From assembly GCA_902573175.1 (NCBI GenBank), contig CACGIS010000001.1, forward strand, positions 62,001 through 126,000: DNA of 64,000 bases. The letters run 5' to 3'. The position numbers and the translations under genes were made by a program. The stretch comes from Paracoccaceae bacterium (GTDB taxonomy: Bacteria; Pseudomonadota; Alphaproteobacteria; Rhodobacterales; Rhodobacteraceae). The stretch's first letter is position 1; the number at the start of each line of letters is the position of its first letter. Of the stretch, positions 1-9,719 are shown one piece after another. The notes below the pieces were generated by a model that had not been told where the DNA came from, searched no databases, and saw only the letters and a program-made list of their open reading frames with translations.

Positions 1-96
1 TTTGCCAAACTGTCGTTCTATTTGAGCTAAAGCACTATCCAGTGCTTTTTGCTTTTCGTTATTCCGTTTTGATTCCATCGATAATAATTCTGCCAT
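1..96 (-). CDS. recA: Recombinase RecA, N-terminal 32 codons only (gene continues off the left edge)
   Basis: Reading the minus strand from the ATG at 96 gives 32 uninterrupted codons to the window edge. They contain the stretch KQKALDSALAQIERQFGK, the typical N-terminal helix of alphaproteobacterial RecA just ahead of the Walker A region. RecA coats single-stranded DNA, drives homologous recombination and triggers LexA self-cleavage. An AAGG element lies at 107-110, and a perfect SOS box and a sigma70-like promoter lie between this gene and rsmB. Only the 5' end is present, so the catalytic core cannot be checked. The identification rests on N-terminal similarity plus the SOS box. Confidence 0.9.
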   Translation of the reverse strand, partial: MAELLSMESKRNNEKQKALDSALAQIERQFGK

Positions 97-148
97 TCTG
101 ATCTGCCTTTTTATCTCACAGTGTAACTTAAGGAGCAATACTACATTT

Positions 149-193
149 GTTCTACTATTGTTCTTTTATGGGGGTATATAAAGAACATTGCAA
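149..193 (-). promoter_or_regulatory. recA promoter with LexA/SOS box
   Basis: On the plus strand GTTC at 149-152 and GTTC at 160-163 are separated by exactly 7 nt, which is the alphaproteobacterial LexA site GTTC-N7-GTTC (GAAC-N7-GAAC read towards recA). Just upstream for recA, TTGCAA (188-193) and CATAAA (165-170), 17 nt apart, make a fair -35/-10 pair, so LexA would sit over the start-site region. The site lies 53 nt before the recA ATG. The direct repeat and spacing are seen; LexA control is inferred from the family. Confidence 0.88.
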
Positions 194-212
194 GAAAAAT
201 ATCGAAAATGGT

Positions 213-1391
213 TTAATTTTTATTGGAGTATTTATTTTTTTTTAGAGTAGCAAAATAAAAACCGTCTCCTAACTCATTGGGCATAAACAGTTTTTCTTTC
301 TCAAATACCCACTCGTTTGAATTTGCTAAAAACTTTTGTATTTGAGTTTTATTTTCATCTTTAAGTACAGAACACGTTGCATAAACTAACCTACCATTTG
401 CTCGAACTAATTGTGCAGCAGTCGTTAGAATATTTTCTTGAATAGATAATAATTTTTGATAATCCCGTAATGTTATTGACCATTTTCCTTCAGGATCTCT
501 GCGCCAAGTACCGCTTCCAGAACAAGGAACATCACAAAAAACCAAACCATAGTAAGAGTTTTTTAAATCATTAGATTTAGTAATTCGGATATCTGCACCT
601 AAACGACTGGCCCGCTTAGGTAGATCCTTCATTCTCAACAAATTAGCATCATATGCAAAAATTGGTTTATTCAAATAAGCATTTAAGGCAAGGGCTTTTC
701 CTCCTCCACCGGCGCAATAGTCTAATATTGGTCCATTCTGATCGGTACTTAATTGTAATATACTTGCCTGACTTGACGCATCTTGTAGCTCTACTAGTCC
801 TAAATTATAGGCTTCAGAGTTCTTTATATTTCTGGTTCCTTTATCTACAATTAACGCAGTAGATACGGTTGGGTGCAATTTTGAAATTATACCATCTTTT
901 TGAAGAGCTTGAATTGCATCCTCCCTAGCAAACTTAGTTATGTTTACCCTTAGAAATATATTTGCTCGCTCCTTGAGCGTATTAGCAACCTCGTTTGCCT
1001 TTCTTCCCAACGTTGCCTTCCATTTTGGCCATAACCAATCTGGAATATCATGTAAGTCGCTTTCATTTTCTAAAGGTAAAAGATCCAATTCCCATTTTTT
1101 TATTTTTGGTGGACTGTACCTGCTTGTTCCAAAATATTCATCAATATTTACTTCGCTTTTTTGAAGAAGAGCAATAATCCAAGACCTGCCAGATATTTTT
1201 TTTGATCTTTTTGTGAGGCTATTTTTTTGCCGTAAGGCATCATATACAATATCCCTTATTGCATTTCGATCTCCACTACCTGCAAACCGATTAGATCTGC
1301 CCCACCTAGTCAAAGAAGTTTCAGCATTCCCTCCTGAAAGAATTAGATCGAGTATTTCGATTGCGGCTGCGATATGCGCTGCTGGTGTCAT
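213..1391 (-). CDS. rsmB: RsmB-type RNA (cytosine-5)-methyltransferase
   Basis: A 392-residue protein of the Sun/RsmB (NOL1/NOP2) family, which methylates a cytosine at C5 in 16S rRNA using S-adenosylmethionine. The N-terminal NusB-like helical part carries the early motif RFAGSGDRNAIRDIVYDAL. The Rossmann methyltransferase part has the SAM loop LDYCAGGGGKALAL, the motif IV cysteine in DVPCSGSGTWRRDP, and the motif VI nucleophile in YATCSVLKDEN. Both cysteines of the m5C mechanism are present. Its ATG is 3 nt after the guaB stop, so the two are surely cotranscribed. At 392 residues it is a little shorter than E. coli RsmB (429). The exact target base is assumed from the family. Confidence 0.87.
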   Translation of the reverse strand: MTPAAHIAAAIEILDLILSGGNAETSLTRWGRSNRFAGSGDRNAIRDIVYDALRQKNSLTKRSKKISGRSWIIALLQKSEVNIDEYFGTSRYSPPKIKKWELDLLPLENESDLHDIPDWLWPKWKATLGRKANEVANTLKERANIFLRVNITKFAREDAIQALQKDGIISKLHPTVSTALIVDKGTRNIKNSEAYNLGLVELQDASSQASILQLSTDQNGPILDYCAGGGGKALALNAYLNKPIFAYDANLLRMKDLPKRASRLGADIRITKSNDLKNSYYGLVFCDVPCSGSGTWRRDPEGKWSITLRDYQKLLSIQENILTTAAQLVRANGRLVYATCSVLKDENKTQIQKFLANSNEWVFEKEKLFMPNELGDGFYFATLKKNKYSNKN

Positions 1392-1394
1392 TGA

Positions 1395-2861
<1,467 letters not shown>

Positions 2862-3028
2862 TTACAGTAGCCGTTTGGCAAGTCCCTATTTCACGATCTC
2901 AAAAAAAAGAAAAGAGTAATAACAAATAAATGTGCAAATTGGCGCAGACTGCCAAATTTATGACGATTGCAGTCTTTTACTTTCAAACTATTCCGTTATT
3001 TTTAAATCAAAGTTTATTGGAGTTTGGT

Positions 3029-5065
3029 ATGAGTTTAAAACCGCTTGTTGTTTTTACGCCATCCGGAAAACGAGGCCGTTTTGAAAAAGGTACTTCTATT
3101 TTACAGATTGCACGTCAACTCGGTGTAGATCTCGATTCTGTGTGTGGCGGACGAGGTATTTGCAGTAAGTGCCAAATTACCCCTTCTTATGGAGAATTCA
3201 CAAAACATGGAGTTACAGTTGCTGCCGACGCACTCTCTGAATGGAACAAAGTTGAAGAGCGCTACAATGAAAAACGTGGCTTAGAAAAAGGTCGAAGATT
3301 GGGGTGCCAGGCCTGCATACAAGGTGACGTTGTAATAGATGTGCCCGCTGAAAGTCAGGTGCATAAACAAGTTATTAGAAAAGATGCAAGTATTCGACCA
3401 GTAAAAATGAATCCGGCTACTCGGTTATTTTACGTCGAGGTCGAAGAACCAGATATGCACGAACCCAGCGGGGACTTTGAACGTTTAAAAATAGCTCTCC
3501 AGGATCAATGGAAGATAAGTGACGTAGAATTAGATTTTTTCCAATTTAGCAAACTGCAAAAAACTTTGAGGCAGGGAAATTGGGCCGTAACTGTAGCAAT
3601 ATTTAACGATCATACGAGCACCCCACCGCGTATAATAGAGATCTGGCCAGGCCTTTATGAAGATGGCCTTTATGGTTTAGCTATTGATCTGGGATCCACC
3701 ACGATCGCAGCCCATCTAACTGACCTTAAATCTGGGGCAGTATTAAAAAGTGCTGGTTTAATGAACCCGCAAATCAGGTTCGGAGAAGATTTAATGAGTA
3801 GGGTTAGCTACTCAATGATGAACTCTGGCGGCGATAAAGAAATGACAACTGTAGTTAGAGAAGCCATTAATAGCCTCGCTGAGCAGCTACGAAAAGAAGT
3901 AGAAACCGAAAAGAATTCAATAGTTGAAGTTGTTTTCGTCTGTAATCCAGTCATGCACCATTTGCTTTTGGGTATTGACCCTGTTGAATTAGGACAGGCT
4001 CCTTTTGCTCTAGCTTCTTCAAACTCCATTACAGTAAATGCGTCTCATTTAGGCCTTAGCAATATTAACCCTTCGGGTAGATGCTACATTTTACCTTGTA
4101 TCGCTGGGCATGTAGGTGCTGACGCTGCAGCAGTCGCCTTATCAGAGGAGCCAAATAAGTCTAATGATCTTGTTCTAGTCGTAGATGTTGGAACGAATGC
4201 TGAAATATTGTTGGGCAATAAATCCAAAGTTCTTGCCTGCTCTTCTCCAACTGGCCCAGCTTTTGAGGGCGCTCAAATAAGTTCAGGCCAAAGAGCAGCT
4301 CCCGGTGCAATTGAGCGCATCGAAATAGATCAGAGCACCAAAGAACCGCGTTTTCGGGTTATTGGATGTGATTTATGGTCTGATGAGGAAGGCTTTAAAG
4401 ATGCTATAAAAAACTCTGGCGTAACTGGGATTTGTGGATCTGGTATTATCGAGGCAGTAGCAGAATTAAGAATGGCAGGTCTAATGGATGAGAGCGGACT
4501 CATAGGATCTGCTGAAGCAACTGGTTCGGCCAGATGCATACCAGAGGGTCGAACCAACTCTTATCTTATTTTTGACCAATCAGACGAAAATGGGCCACAA
4601 ATCTCTGTTTCACAAAATGATATAAGGGCTATCCAGTTGGCAAAATCTGCCTTGTATGCGGGCGCTCGGCTTCTAATGGATGAAATGAAAATACAAAAAG
4701 TGGATCGCATTGTGCTTGCTGGTGCATTTGGAGCCCATATTTCTTCAAAGCATGCTATGGTTTTAGGGATGATCCCGGATGCTCCTTTGGCAAAAGTTCA
4801 ATCAGCGGGAAATGCAGCAGGGACTGGCGCTAGAATTGCTCTCTGCAATATTTCTGCTCGTAATGATATTGAAACTACAGTCAGCCAAATAGAAAAAATT
4901 GAAACAGCTATAGAACCAAAATTTCAGGACCACTTTGTAGCTGCAAATGCTATTCCACACAAACTAGATTCTTTTCCAGAATTAAGCAAAGTTGTTAAAT
5001 TACCGAAAGTCCACTTCAACTTAAGGTCAGAAAATAAAACAAGACGACGGCGCAGGCAATCTTAA
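3029..5065 (+). CDS. [2Fe-2S] ASKHA-family ATPase (DUF4445), reductive activator of corrinoid proteins-like
   Basis: A 678-residue protein starting at the ATG at 3029 (GGAG at 3019-3022, 6 nt upstream); the frame is open upstream but without a good start. The N-terminus is a plant-type [2Fe-2S] domain with cysteines 39, 45, 48 and 93. A linker leads to a large ASKHA ATPase region marked by LAIDLGSTTIAAHLTDL and VVDVGTNAEILLG. This architecture is that of RACo/RamA proteins, which use ATP to re-reduce cob(II)alamin in corrinoid methyltransferase systems. No corrinoid protein or methyltransferase lies nearby: neighbours are guaB (divergent) and a bactofilin (convergent). The basic tail NKTRRRRRQS is unusual. 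The family is sure; the partner is unknown. Confidence 0.85.
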   Translation: MSLKPLVVFTPSGKRGRFEKGTSILQIARQLGVDLDSVCGGRGICSKCQITPSYGEFTKHGVTVAADALSEWNKVEERYNEKRGLEKGRRLGCQACIQGDVVIDVPAESQVHKQVIRKDASIRPVKMNPATRLFYVEVEEPDMHEPSGDFERLKIALQDQWKISDVELDFFQFSKLQKTLRQGNWAVTVAIFNDHTSTPPRIIEIWPGLYEDGLYGLAIDLGSTTIAAHLTDLKSGAVLKSAGLMNPQIRFGEDLMSRVSYSMMNSGGDKEMTTVVREAINSLAEQLRKEVETEKNSIVEVVFVCNPVMHHLLLGIDPVELGQAPFALASSNSITVNASHLGLSNINPSGRCYILPCIAGHVGADAAAVALSEEPNKSNDLVLVVDVGTNAEILLGNKSKVLACSSPTGPAFEGAQISSGQRAAPGAIERIEIDQSTKEPRFRVIGCDLWSDEEGFKDAIKNSGVTGICGSGIIEAVAELRMAGLMDESGLIGSAEATGSARCIPEGRTNSYLIFDQSDENGPQISVSQNDIRAIQLAKSALYAGARLLMDEMKIQKVDRIVLAGAFGAHISSKHAMVLGMIPDAPLAKVQSAGNAAGTGARIALCNISARNDIETTVSQIEKIETAIEPKFQDHFVAANAIPHKLDSFPELSKVVKLPKVHFNLRSENKTRRRRRQS

Positions 5066-5083
5066 AATATGCAATTAAATAAA

Positions 5084-5389
5084 TTATTTTACTTTAAGAT
5101 TTCCCTGCAATTTTGCGCCCTTATCGGTAGATAAAGTTTCGTAAGTAACGTCGGCCATCACCGTACCAGAGCTTGCAACGGCTAAATCTGAAGCAGAAAT
5201 TACACCGTTTGCTTTTCCATCAACTGACACCGACGTTCCAGTAATCGATCCGTCGACACTTCCAGACGCCAGAACAGAGACTGAATTACCGACAACCTTA
5301 CCCTTGATTTGGCCATCAATCTCAATATCGCTCTGACTTTTTATGTTCCCATTAAGTTTAAAATCAGAACTCAAATATGTTTTTGCCAT
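5084..5389 (-). CDS. Bactofilin-family polymer-forming protein
   Basis: A 101-residue protein built mostly of short right-handed beta-helix rungs, with repeating patterns such as SDIEIDGQIKGKVVGNSVSV and GSVDGSITGTSVSVDGKANG. Bactofilins self-assemble into cytoskeletal filaments, often membrane-associated, that scaffold cell-wall enzymes. I place the start at the ATG at 5389, because GGAG (5396-5399) precedes it by 6 nt and the protein then begins MAKTYLSSDFKLNGNI; the longer open frame upstream looks untranslated. It is near the minimal size of the family, with very short tails outside the core. It is transcribed alone, convergent with the ASKHA gene and divergent from rpsF. Confidence 0.85.
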   Translation of the reverse strand: MAKTYLSSDFKLNGNIKSQSDIEIDGQIKGKVVGNSVSVLASGSVDGSITGTSVSVDGKANGVISASDLAVASSGTVMADVTYETLSTDKGAKLQGNLKVK

Positions 5390-5550
5390 TATTTTCTCCA
5401 AAATATTAAAATTAATGAATATTAGTAAGCATTTAGGAAACGGTGTAAGGATAAAATTGAAACAAGGCAAGAAATACTGACAATATACTCGCTCCAAAGA
5501 TTAATTAAAGCGATAGCTCACTTGCATTAAGTTTTTAAATATGAGATACG

Positions 5551-5644
5551 CCACCCGGTCCGCATTAGTGTAACAGCGCGGTCTCTCGTGGATGAGAGCG
5601 GATTGTAAGCTCATCCTTTGAAACGCGTAACAAATGGAGTTGTC
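5551..5644 (+). ncRNA. Candidate S6:S18 ribosomal-protein leader upstream of rpsF
   Basis: The rpsF 5' region can fold into a long hairpin: TCCGC (5559-5563) pairs with GCGGA (5598-5602), enclosing a perfect CTCTC (5583-5587) / GAGAG (5594-5598) stem with a 6-nt loop. CCG-containing segments occur at 5555-5563. Bacterial rpsF-rpsR operons often carry a leader bound by the S6:S18 complex at a CCG motif for feedback repression. The position directly before rpsF and rpsR fits. I have not matched the consensus base by base, so this is a candidate based on position and folding. Confidence 0.45.
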
Positions 5645-6001
5645 ATGCCTCTGTACGAGCATGTAGTGATATCGCGCCAGGATTTGTCCAATGCGCAGGC
5701 CGAAGGGTTAATAGAACACTTTGGAAAAGTACTTTCTGAAAATGGTGGTAAAGTTGTTGATAGCGAGTATTGGGGCCTTAAAACAATGGCTTACAAAATA
5801 AATAAAAATAGAAAAGGCCATTATAGTTTCTTAAAAACAAACTCTCCCTCAGCAGCTGTTCAAGAAATGGAACGGCTCATGAGGATTCATGAGGATGTAA
5901 TGCGGGTATTGACTATCAAGGTAGATACTCACAACGAAGGCCCTTCTATACAAATCAGTAAGCGCGAAGATCGTAGTGATCGACGCGAACGAGCAGAATA
6001 A
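5645..6001 (+). CDS. rpsF: 30S ribosomal protein S6
   Basis: bS6, 118 residues, a primary component of the 30S platform that binds 16S rRNA as a heterodimer with S18. It begins [15 protein letters not shown] at the ATG at 5645, with GGAG (5636-5639) 5 nt upstream; nine codons of open frame before that are not expected to be translated. The core motif region around [19 protein letters not shown] is conserved, and the C-terminus is a charged tail ([13 protein letters not shown]). It is first in the rpsF-rpsR-rplI operon, with rpsR starting 23 nt after its stop. Translation is probably feedback-controlled through the leader hairpin. Confidence 0.96.
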   Translation: MPLYEHVVISRQDLSNAQAEGLIEHFGKVLSENGGKVVDSEYWGLKTMAYKINKNRKGHYSFLKTNSPSAAVQEMERLMRIHEDVMRVLTIKVDTHNEGPSIQISKREDRSDRRERAE

Positions 6002-6024
6002 CATTTTTTGAAAGGAAAGATACA

Positions 6025-6252
6025 ATGGCAACCAAACCATTTTTTCGTCGTCGTAAGGTTTGCCCTTTTTCTGGTGAAAATGCGCCACAAATTGATTATA
6101 AAGATACTAAGTTATTGCAAAGATATATCTCTGAGCGCGGAAAAATTGTACCTAGCAGAATTACTGCAGTATCCGCAAAAAAACAGAGAGAACTAGCTAC
6201 CGCCATCAAGAGAGCTAGGTTCTTGGCATTACTTCCGTATGCAGTAAAGTGA
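6025..6252 (+). CDS. rpsR: 30S ribosomal protein S18
   Basis: bS18, 75 residues, normal length. It starts [17 protein letters not shown] and contains the conserved segments [19 protein letters not shown] and the RNA-binding stretch [20 protein letters not shown]. The single CPF cysteine remains where zinc-binding S18 forms have more cysteines. AAAGGAAAG at 6011-6019 serves as ribosome binding site. It pairs with S6 in the 30S platform and sits between rpsF and rplI, with only 13 nt to the latter. Confidence 0.96.
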   Translation: MATKPFFRRRKVCPFSGENAPQIDYKDTKLLQRYISERGKIVPSRITAVSAKKQRELATAIKRARFLALLPYAVK

Positions 6253-6265
6253 GGAGACAAAGCTA

Positions 6266-6913
6266 ATGCAAGTTATCCTTTTAGAGCGTGTAGCAAAACT
6301 GGGCCAAATGGGTGACGTAGTTGACGTTAAGCCAGGCTACGCAAGGAATTTTTTATTGCCACAGGGAAAAGCAAAGTCTGCATCGGAGACTAATATAGCG
6401 GCTTTTGAAGCACAAAAAGCAAAATTGGAAGCCCATAATTTAGAAACAAAAAAAGAGGCGGATTCATTAGCCGCCAACTTAAATGGGCAAAAGTTCACTA
6501 TAATAAGGTCAGCCTCCGACACAGGAGCACTGTACGGATCAGTTACTCCTAGAGATGTTGCAGATGCTGCAAACGAAGCGGGTTTCACTATAGACCGTAA
6601 ACAATTCACCTTAAAATCACCAATCAAAGAACTTGGTCTACACGAAACAGAGATCAAGCTGCACCCAGAGGTTTCAGCCACTGTGACAGTGAATGTTGCA
6701 AGATCATTAGAAGAGGCTGAATTACAAGCTTCTGGTAAATCGATTCAAGAGTTGGCAGCAGAGCAAGAACAGGAAGCAGAGTTTGAAATTGCTGAATTGT
6801 TTGACGACATTGGGTCGGCGGCTCTGGATGACGAAGATTTGGGAATAGATCAGGAACCAAAAGGCGCAGAGGCTAGTGAAGACGGAACCTCAGATGATAA
6901 CAAACCTGAATAA
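6266..6913 (+). CDS. rplI: 50S ribosomal protein L9 with long acidic C-terminal extension
   Basis: bL9, 215 residues. The N-domain shows the signature [29 protein letters not shown] in which GxVVxVKxGYARN is diagnostic; a central alpha helix rich in Lys/Glu links it to the C-domain, which ends near residue 150. Standard L9 is about 150 residues, so about 65 extra residues follow, dominated by Glu and Asp. Longer L9 tails occur in Rhodobacteraceae, so this is probably lineage-typical rather than a fusion. GAGGAG at 6251-6256 precedes the start. The operon ends here with an intrinsic terminator. Confidence 0.94.
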   Translation: MQVILLERVAKLGQMGDVVDVKPGYARNFLLPQGKAKSASETNIAAFEAQKAKLEAHNLETKKEADSLAANLNGQKFTIIRSASDTGALYGSVTPRDVADAANEAGFTIDRKQFTLKSPIKELGLHETEIKLHPEVSATVTVNVARSLEEAELQASGKSIQELAAEQEQEAEFEIAELFDDIGSAALDDEDLGIDQEPKGAEASEDGTSDDNKPE

Positions 6914-6937
6914 TAATTTAATTTAAATACAAATTCC

Positions 6938-6971
6938 AAAACGCTCTCGATCACTTCAAGAGCGTTTTTTT
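6938..6971 (+). terminator. Intrinsic terminator of the rpsF-rpsR-rplI operon
   Basis: ACGCTCT (6941-6947) pairs perfectly with AGAGCGT (6959-6965), the stem is extended by flanking A/T pairs, and a run of seven T (6965-6971) follows. It lies 25 nt after the rplI stop codon. Confidence 0.9.
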
Positions 6972-7041
6972 ATTCCAAAATTAAATTTTATTAATCAGAA
7001 ATTATAATAAAATATCAAAATTTTGTTTTATTTTAAAATTA

Positions 7042-7070
7042 TTGACAATTTTTAATATTAAAATTGTATT
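7042..7070 (+). promoter_or_regulatory. Candidate ilvBN promoter with overlapping operator-like dyad
   Basis: TTGACA (7042-7047) is a perfect -35; 17 nt later TGTATT (7065-7070) is a possible -10. Overlapping the -35 and the spacer is a perfect inverted repeat, ACAATTTT (7045-7052) and AAAATTGT (7060-7067), around a 7-nt centre. Such placement is what a repressor or an Lrp-type regulator would use. The sequence elements are seen; regulation is inferred. Confidence 0.55.
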
Positions 7071-7204
7071 TTTATATATTTAAGCTGTTGACGTTCATCA
7101 AGCTCTTTTTTAAGTTGAATAGTAAGAAAAGAATTAAACAAAAAAGTCTCTAAAGTAGGTGTAAGGATCTCACTAAGGCATAGCAGTTGGATTAAAACTT
7201 GTGC

Positions 7205-7230
7205 CCTCCGAATTTTTCGGAGGTTTTTTT
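7205..7230 (+). terminator. Intrinsic terminator in the ilvBN leader (attenuator candidate)
   Basis: CCTCCGA (7205-7211) pairs perfectly with TCGGAGG (7217-7223) and is followed by seven T (7224-7230). It stands between the candidate promoter at 7042 and the ilvB ATG at 7258, so transcription must read through it to reach ilvB. It can be an attenuator, or the 3' end of a separate small RNA of about 130-150 nt. Confidence 0.75.
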
Positions 7231-7257
7231 AGGGGCTTAAGAAAATTGGAGTTGAAA

Positions 7258-9015
7258 ATGACACGCCAAATGACGGGCGCAAAAATGGTTGTTCAAGCCT
7301 TGAAAGATCAAGGCGTAGATACGGTTTTTGGTTATCCAGGTGGAGCAGTTTTACCTATTTATGATGAAGTTTTCTTGCAAAATGATATCAGACATATCTT
7401 AGTACGCCATGAACAGGGCGCAGTTCATGCTGCTGAAGGTTATGCTCGCTCCACAGGAAGGCCAGGTGTAGTTCTTGTCACTTCTGGGCCGGGCGCTACA
7501 AACGCCGTAACAGGCCTTACAGATGCATTAATGGATAGTATCCCGCTAGTTGTATTAACGGGTCAAGTTCCAACCTTTATGATAGGCTCAGATGCTTTTC
7601 AAGAGGCGGATACGGTGGGAATTACCCGTCCTTGCACTAAGCATAACTGGTTAGTTAAAGATACAAATCAGTTAGCCGAGACAATTCATGAAGCTTTTCA
7701 CGTGGCAACTTCTGGTAGACCAGGACCCGTATTGGTTGACATTCCAAAAGATGTACAATTTGCGACATCCAAATATATTGAAAAATCCAAAATTCCGGTG
7801 TCACATTATCAACCTCGAGTAAAGGGTGACGCAGACCAAATCACAAGATTAGTTGACGCTATAGAAAGTGCTAAAAAGCCAATATTTTATACCGGGGGCG
7901 GTGTAATAAATTCAGGACCGGTTGCTAGTAAGTTATTAAGAGAGCTCGTGGATAAAACGAATTTTCCAATAACTTCAACATTAATGGGGCTGGGCTGTTA
8001 TCCTGCATCAGGAAAGAGATGGCTGGGCATGCTAGGAATGCATGGACTGTATGAAGCCAACTTGGCTATGCATGATTGCGATCTTATGATTAATATAGGT
8101 GCAAGGTTTGATGACAGAATAACGGGCAGGATTGACGCATTCAGCCCAAATTCTAAAAAAGCGCATGTAGATATCGATCCCTCTTCAATAAATAAGGTGA
8201 TAAGCGTTGAAATTCCCATCATCGGCGACGTTGGTAGTGTTCTCCAAGATGTGCTAGAACTATGGAAGTCCAGAGGACAAAAAACTAATGTAGAAGAAAT
8301 TAGCAGCTGGTGGAAAGAGATCGAAAATTGGAAATCCATTGACTGTCTAGCATTCAGTCAAGAAGGTAAGACGATCAAACCTCAGTTTGCAATTTCTCGA
8401 CTAGAAGAACTGACAAAAAAATATAAAAAACGTTTTATTGCCACCGAAGTGGGTCAACATCAAATGTGGGCCGCTCAATACCTTGGTTTTGAAGAACCAA
8501 ATCAATGGATGACATCAGGTGGATTGGGCACAATGGGTTATGGCTTCCCTGCTTCAATAGGGGTTCAAATCGCGAATCCTGAATCATTAGTGATCAACGT
8601 TGCCGGCGAAGCTAGTTGGCTTATGAACATGCAGGAATTGGGAACTGCCGTGCAATATAGATTACCTGTCAAACAATTCATTTTAAATAACGAAAGGCTC
8701 GGGATGGTTAGGCAATGGCAAGAGCTTTTACATGGTGAGCGTTATTCCCACAGCTGGTCTGATGCCTTACCAGATTTTGTCAAGTTAGCCGAAGCATTTG
8801 GAGCTAAAGGAATATTATGTGATGATCCCCAAAACTTAGATGACGCGATAATGGAAATGCTCAACTATGACGGGCCAGTAATTTTTGATTGTCTTGTAGA
8901 AAAACACGAAAACTGTTTTCCTATGATCCCGTCGGGCGAATCCCATAATAAAATGCTATTGGGAGAATCTAACACCAAGGATGCAATTGGGTCTTCTGGG
9001 GCTGTTCTAGTTTAA
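7258..9015 (+). CDS. ilvB: Acetolactate synthase large (catalytic) subunit
   Basis: A 585-residue ThDP enzyme that condenses two pyruvates (or pyruvate and 2-oxobutyrate), the first common step of valine, leucine and isoleucine synthesis. The ATG at 7258 follows GGAG (7248-7251) by 6 nt; reading from further upstream would include the terminator hairpin and is rejected. The catalytic Glu is residue 52 in [16 protein letters not shown]. The ThDP/Mg region reads [14 protein letters not shown] followed by ILNN; the usual GDG is GEA here, a variant I believe is shared with other Rhodobacteraceae. ilvN, the regulatory subunit, starts 9 nt after its stop, forming an ilvB-ilvN operon. Confidence 0.95.
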   Translation: MTRQMTGAKMVVQALKDQGVDTVFGYPGGAVLPIYDEVFLQNDIRHILVRHEQGAVHAAEGYARSTGRPGVVLVTSGPGATNAVTGLTDALMDSIPLVVLTGQVPTFMIGSDAFQEADTVGITRPCTKHNWLVKDTNQLAETIHEAFHVATSGRPGPVLVDIPKDVQFATSKYIEKSKIPVSHYQPRVKGDADQITRLVDAIESAKKPIFYTGGGVINSGPVASKLLRELVDKTNFPITSTLMGLGCYPASGKRWLGMLGMHGLYEANLAMHDCDLMINIGARFDDRITGRIDAFSPNSKKAHVDIDPSSINKVISVEIPIIGDVGSVLQDVLELWKSRGQKTNVEEISSWWKEIENWKSIDCLAFSQEGKTIKPQFAISRLEELTKKYKKRFIATEVGQHQMWAAQYLGFEEPNQWMTSGGLGTMGYGFPASIGVQIANPESLVINVAGEASWLMNMQELGTAVQYRLPVKQFILNNERLGMVRQWQELLHGERYSHSWSDALPDFVKLAEAFGAKGILCDDPQNLDDAIMEMLNYDGPVIFDCLVEKHENCFPMIPSGESHNKMLLGESNTKDAIGSSGAVLV

Positions 9016-9024
9016 GGAGTAAAT

Positions 9025-9585
9025 ATGTCCGCGCTTAAAATTAAAAAAGGATCTTCTAAGCACTCCGCGTACAATCTGCGCGCCAATTTCCAAGATCAAA
9101 CAGAAGCTCACACTTTAACTGTATTAGTTGATAATGAAGCTGGAGTATTAGCCCGGGTAATAGGTTTATTTTCCGGTAGAGGCTATAATATTGACAGTTT
9201 AACTGTGGCTGAAGTTGACCACGAAGATAGCTTATCACGAATAACAATCGTAACAAGTGGAACACCCCAAATTATAGAACAAATAAAAGCACAATTAGGT
9301 CAAATTGTGCCTGTGCACGAAGTTCATGATTTGACAGTAGAAGGCCCTTCTGTTGAAAGAGAATTAGCGCTTTTGAAGGTTTCAAGTAAAGGTGAAAAGA
9401 GAGTTGAAGCTTTAAGACTGGCCGATATTTTTAGAGCTAGTGTGGTAGACAGCACGCTAAAAAGTTTTGTTTTTCAAATTACAGGAACACCAGAAAAAAT
9501 AGATGCTTTTGCTGAATTAATGGAGCCCTTGGGTTTGAATGAAATAGCCAGAACTGGCGTAGCGGCTATTTCTAGAGGTAAATAA
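9025..9585 (+). CDS. ilvN: Acetolactate synthase small (regulatory) subunit
   Basis: A 186-residue IlvN/IlvH-type regulatory subunit that activates the catalytic subunit and confers feedback inhibition by valine. An N-terminal extension (about 25 residues) precedes the ACT domain, recognisable from HTLTVLVDNEAGVLARVIGL and the RGYNIDSLTVAEV segment. The C-terminal domain typical of long small subunits follows to the end. AAGGAG (9014-9019) overlaps the ilvB stop and sits 5 nt from the ATG, indicating coupled translation. Confidence 0.94.
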   Translation: MSALKIKKGSSKHSAYNLRANFQDQTEAHTLTVLVDNEAGVLARVIGLFSGRGYNIDSLTVAEVDHEDSLSRITIVTSGTPQIIEQIKAQLGQIVPVHEVHDLTVEGPSVERELALLKVSSKGEKRVEALRLADIFRASVVDSTLKSFVFQITGTPEKIDAFAELMEPLGLNEIARTGVAAISRGK

Positions 9586-9719
9586 CCAAGATTATTAAAC
9601 GCGCATTTTAGCCATCAAAACTTTTAAATTTGTCGCAACTAGGCAATCACAGTCGCAAAACCAGATGAAACTTTTTTCACTTTTAATAGGCTATTTGGTG
9701 TCATAAGAAGTAAAAAGAG

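Larger units (their letters stand above)
6914..7257 (+). other. 344-nt non-coding region between rplI and ilvB
   Basis: This very AT-rich gap contains, in order, the rplI terminator (6938-6971), a promoter overlapped by a perfect dyad (7042-7070), roughly 130 nt of leader, and a second intrinsic terminator (7205-7230) 27 nt before the ilvB ATG. There is no ATG anywhere from the rplI stop to the ilvB start, so an ATG-initiated leader peptide is excluded. Confidence 0.85.

Noticed and set aside
7081-7204. Leader peptide for attenuation of ilvBN
   Set aside because: There is no ATG in the region, and the TTG-started frame at 7115 encodes a Lys-rich peptide without Val/Leu/Ile runs; GTG at 7169 is followed at once by a stop.
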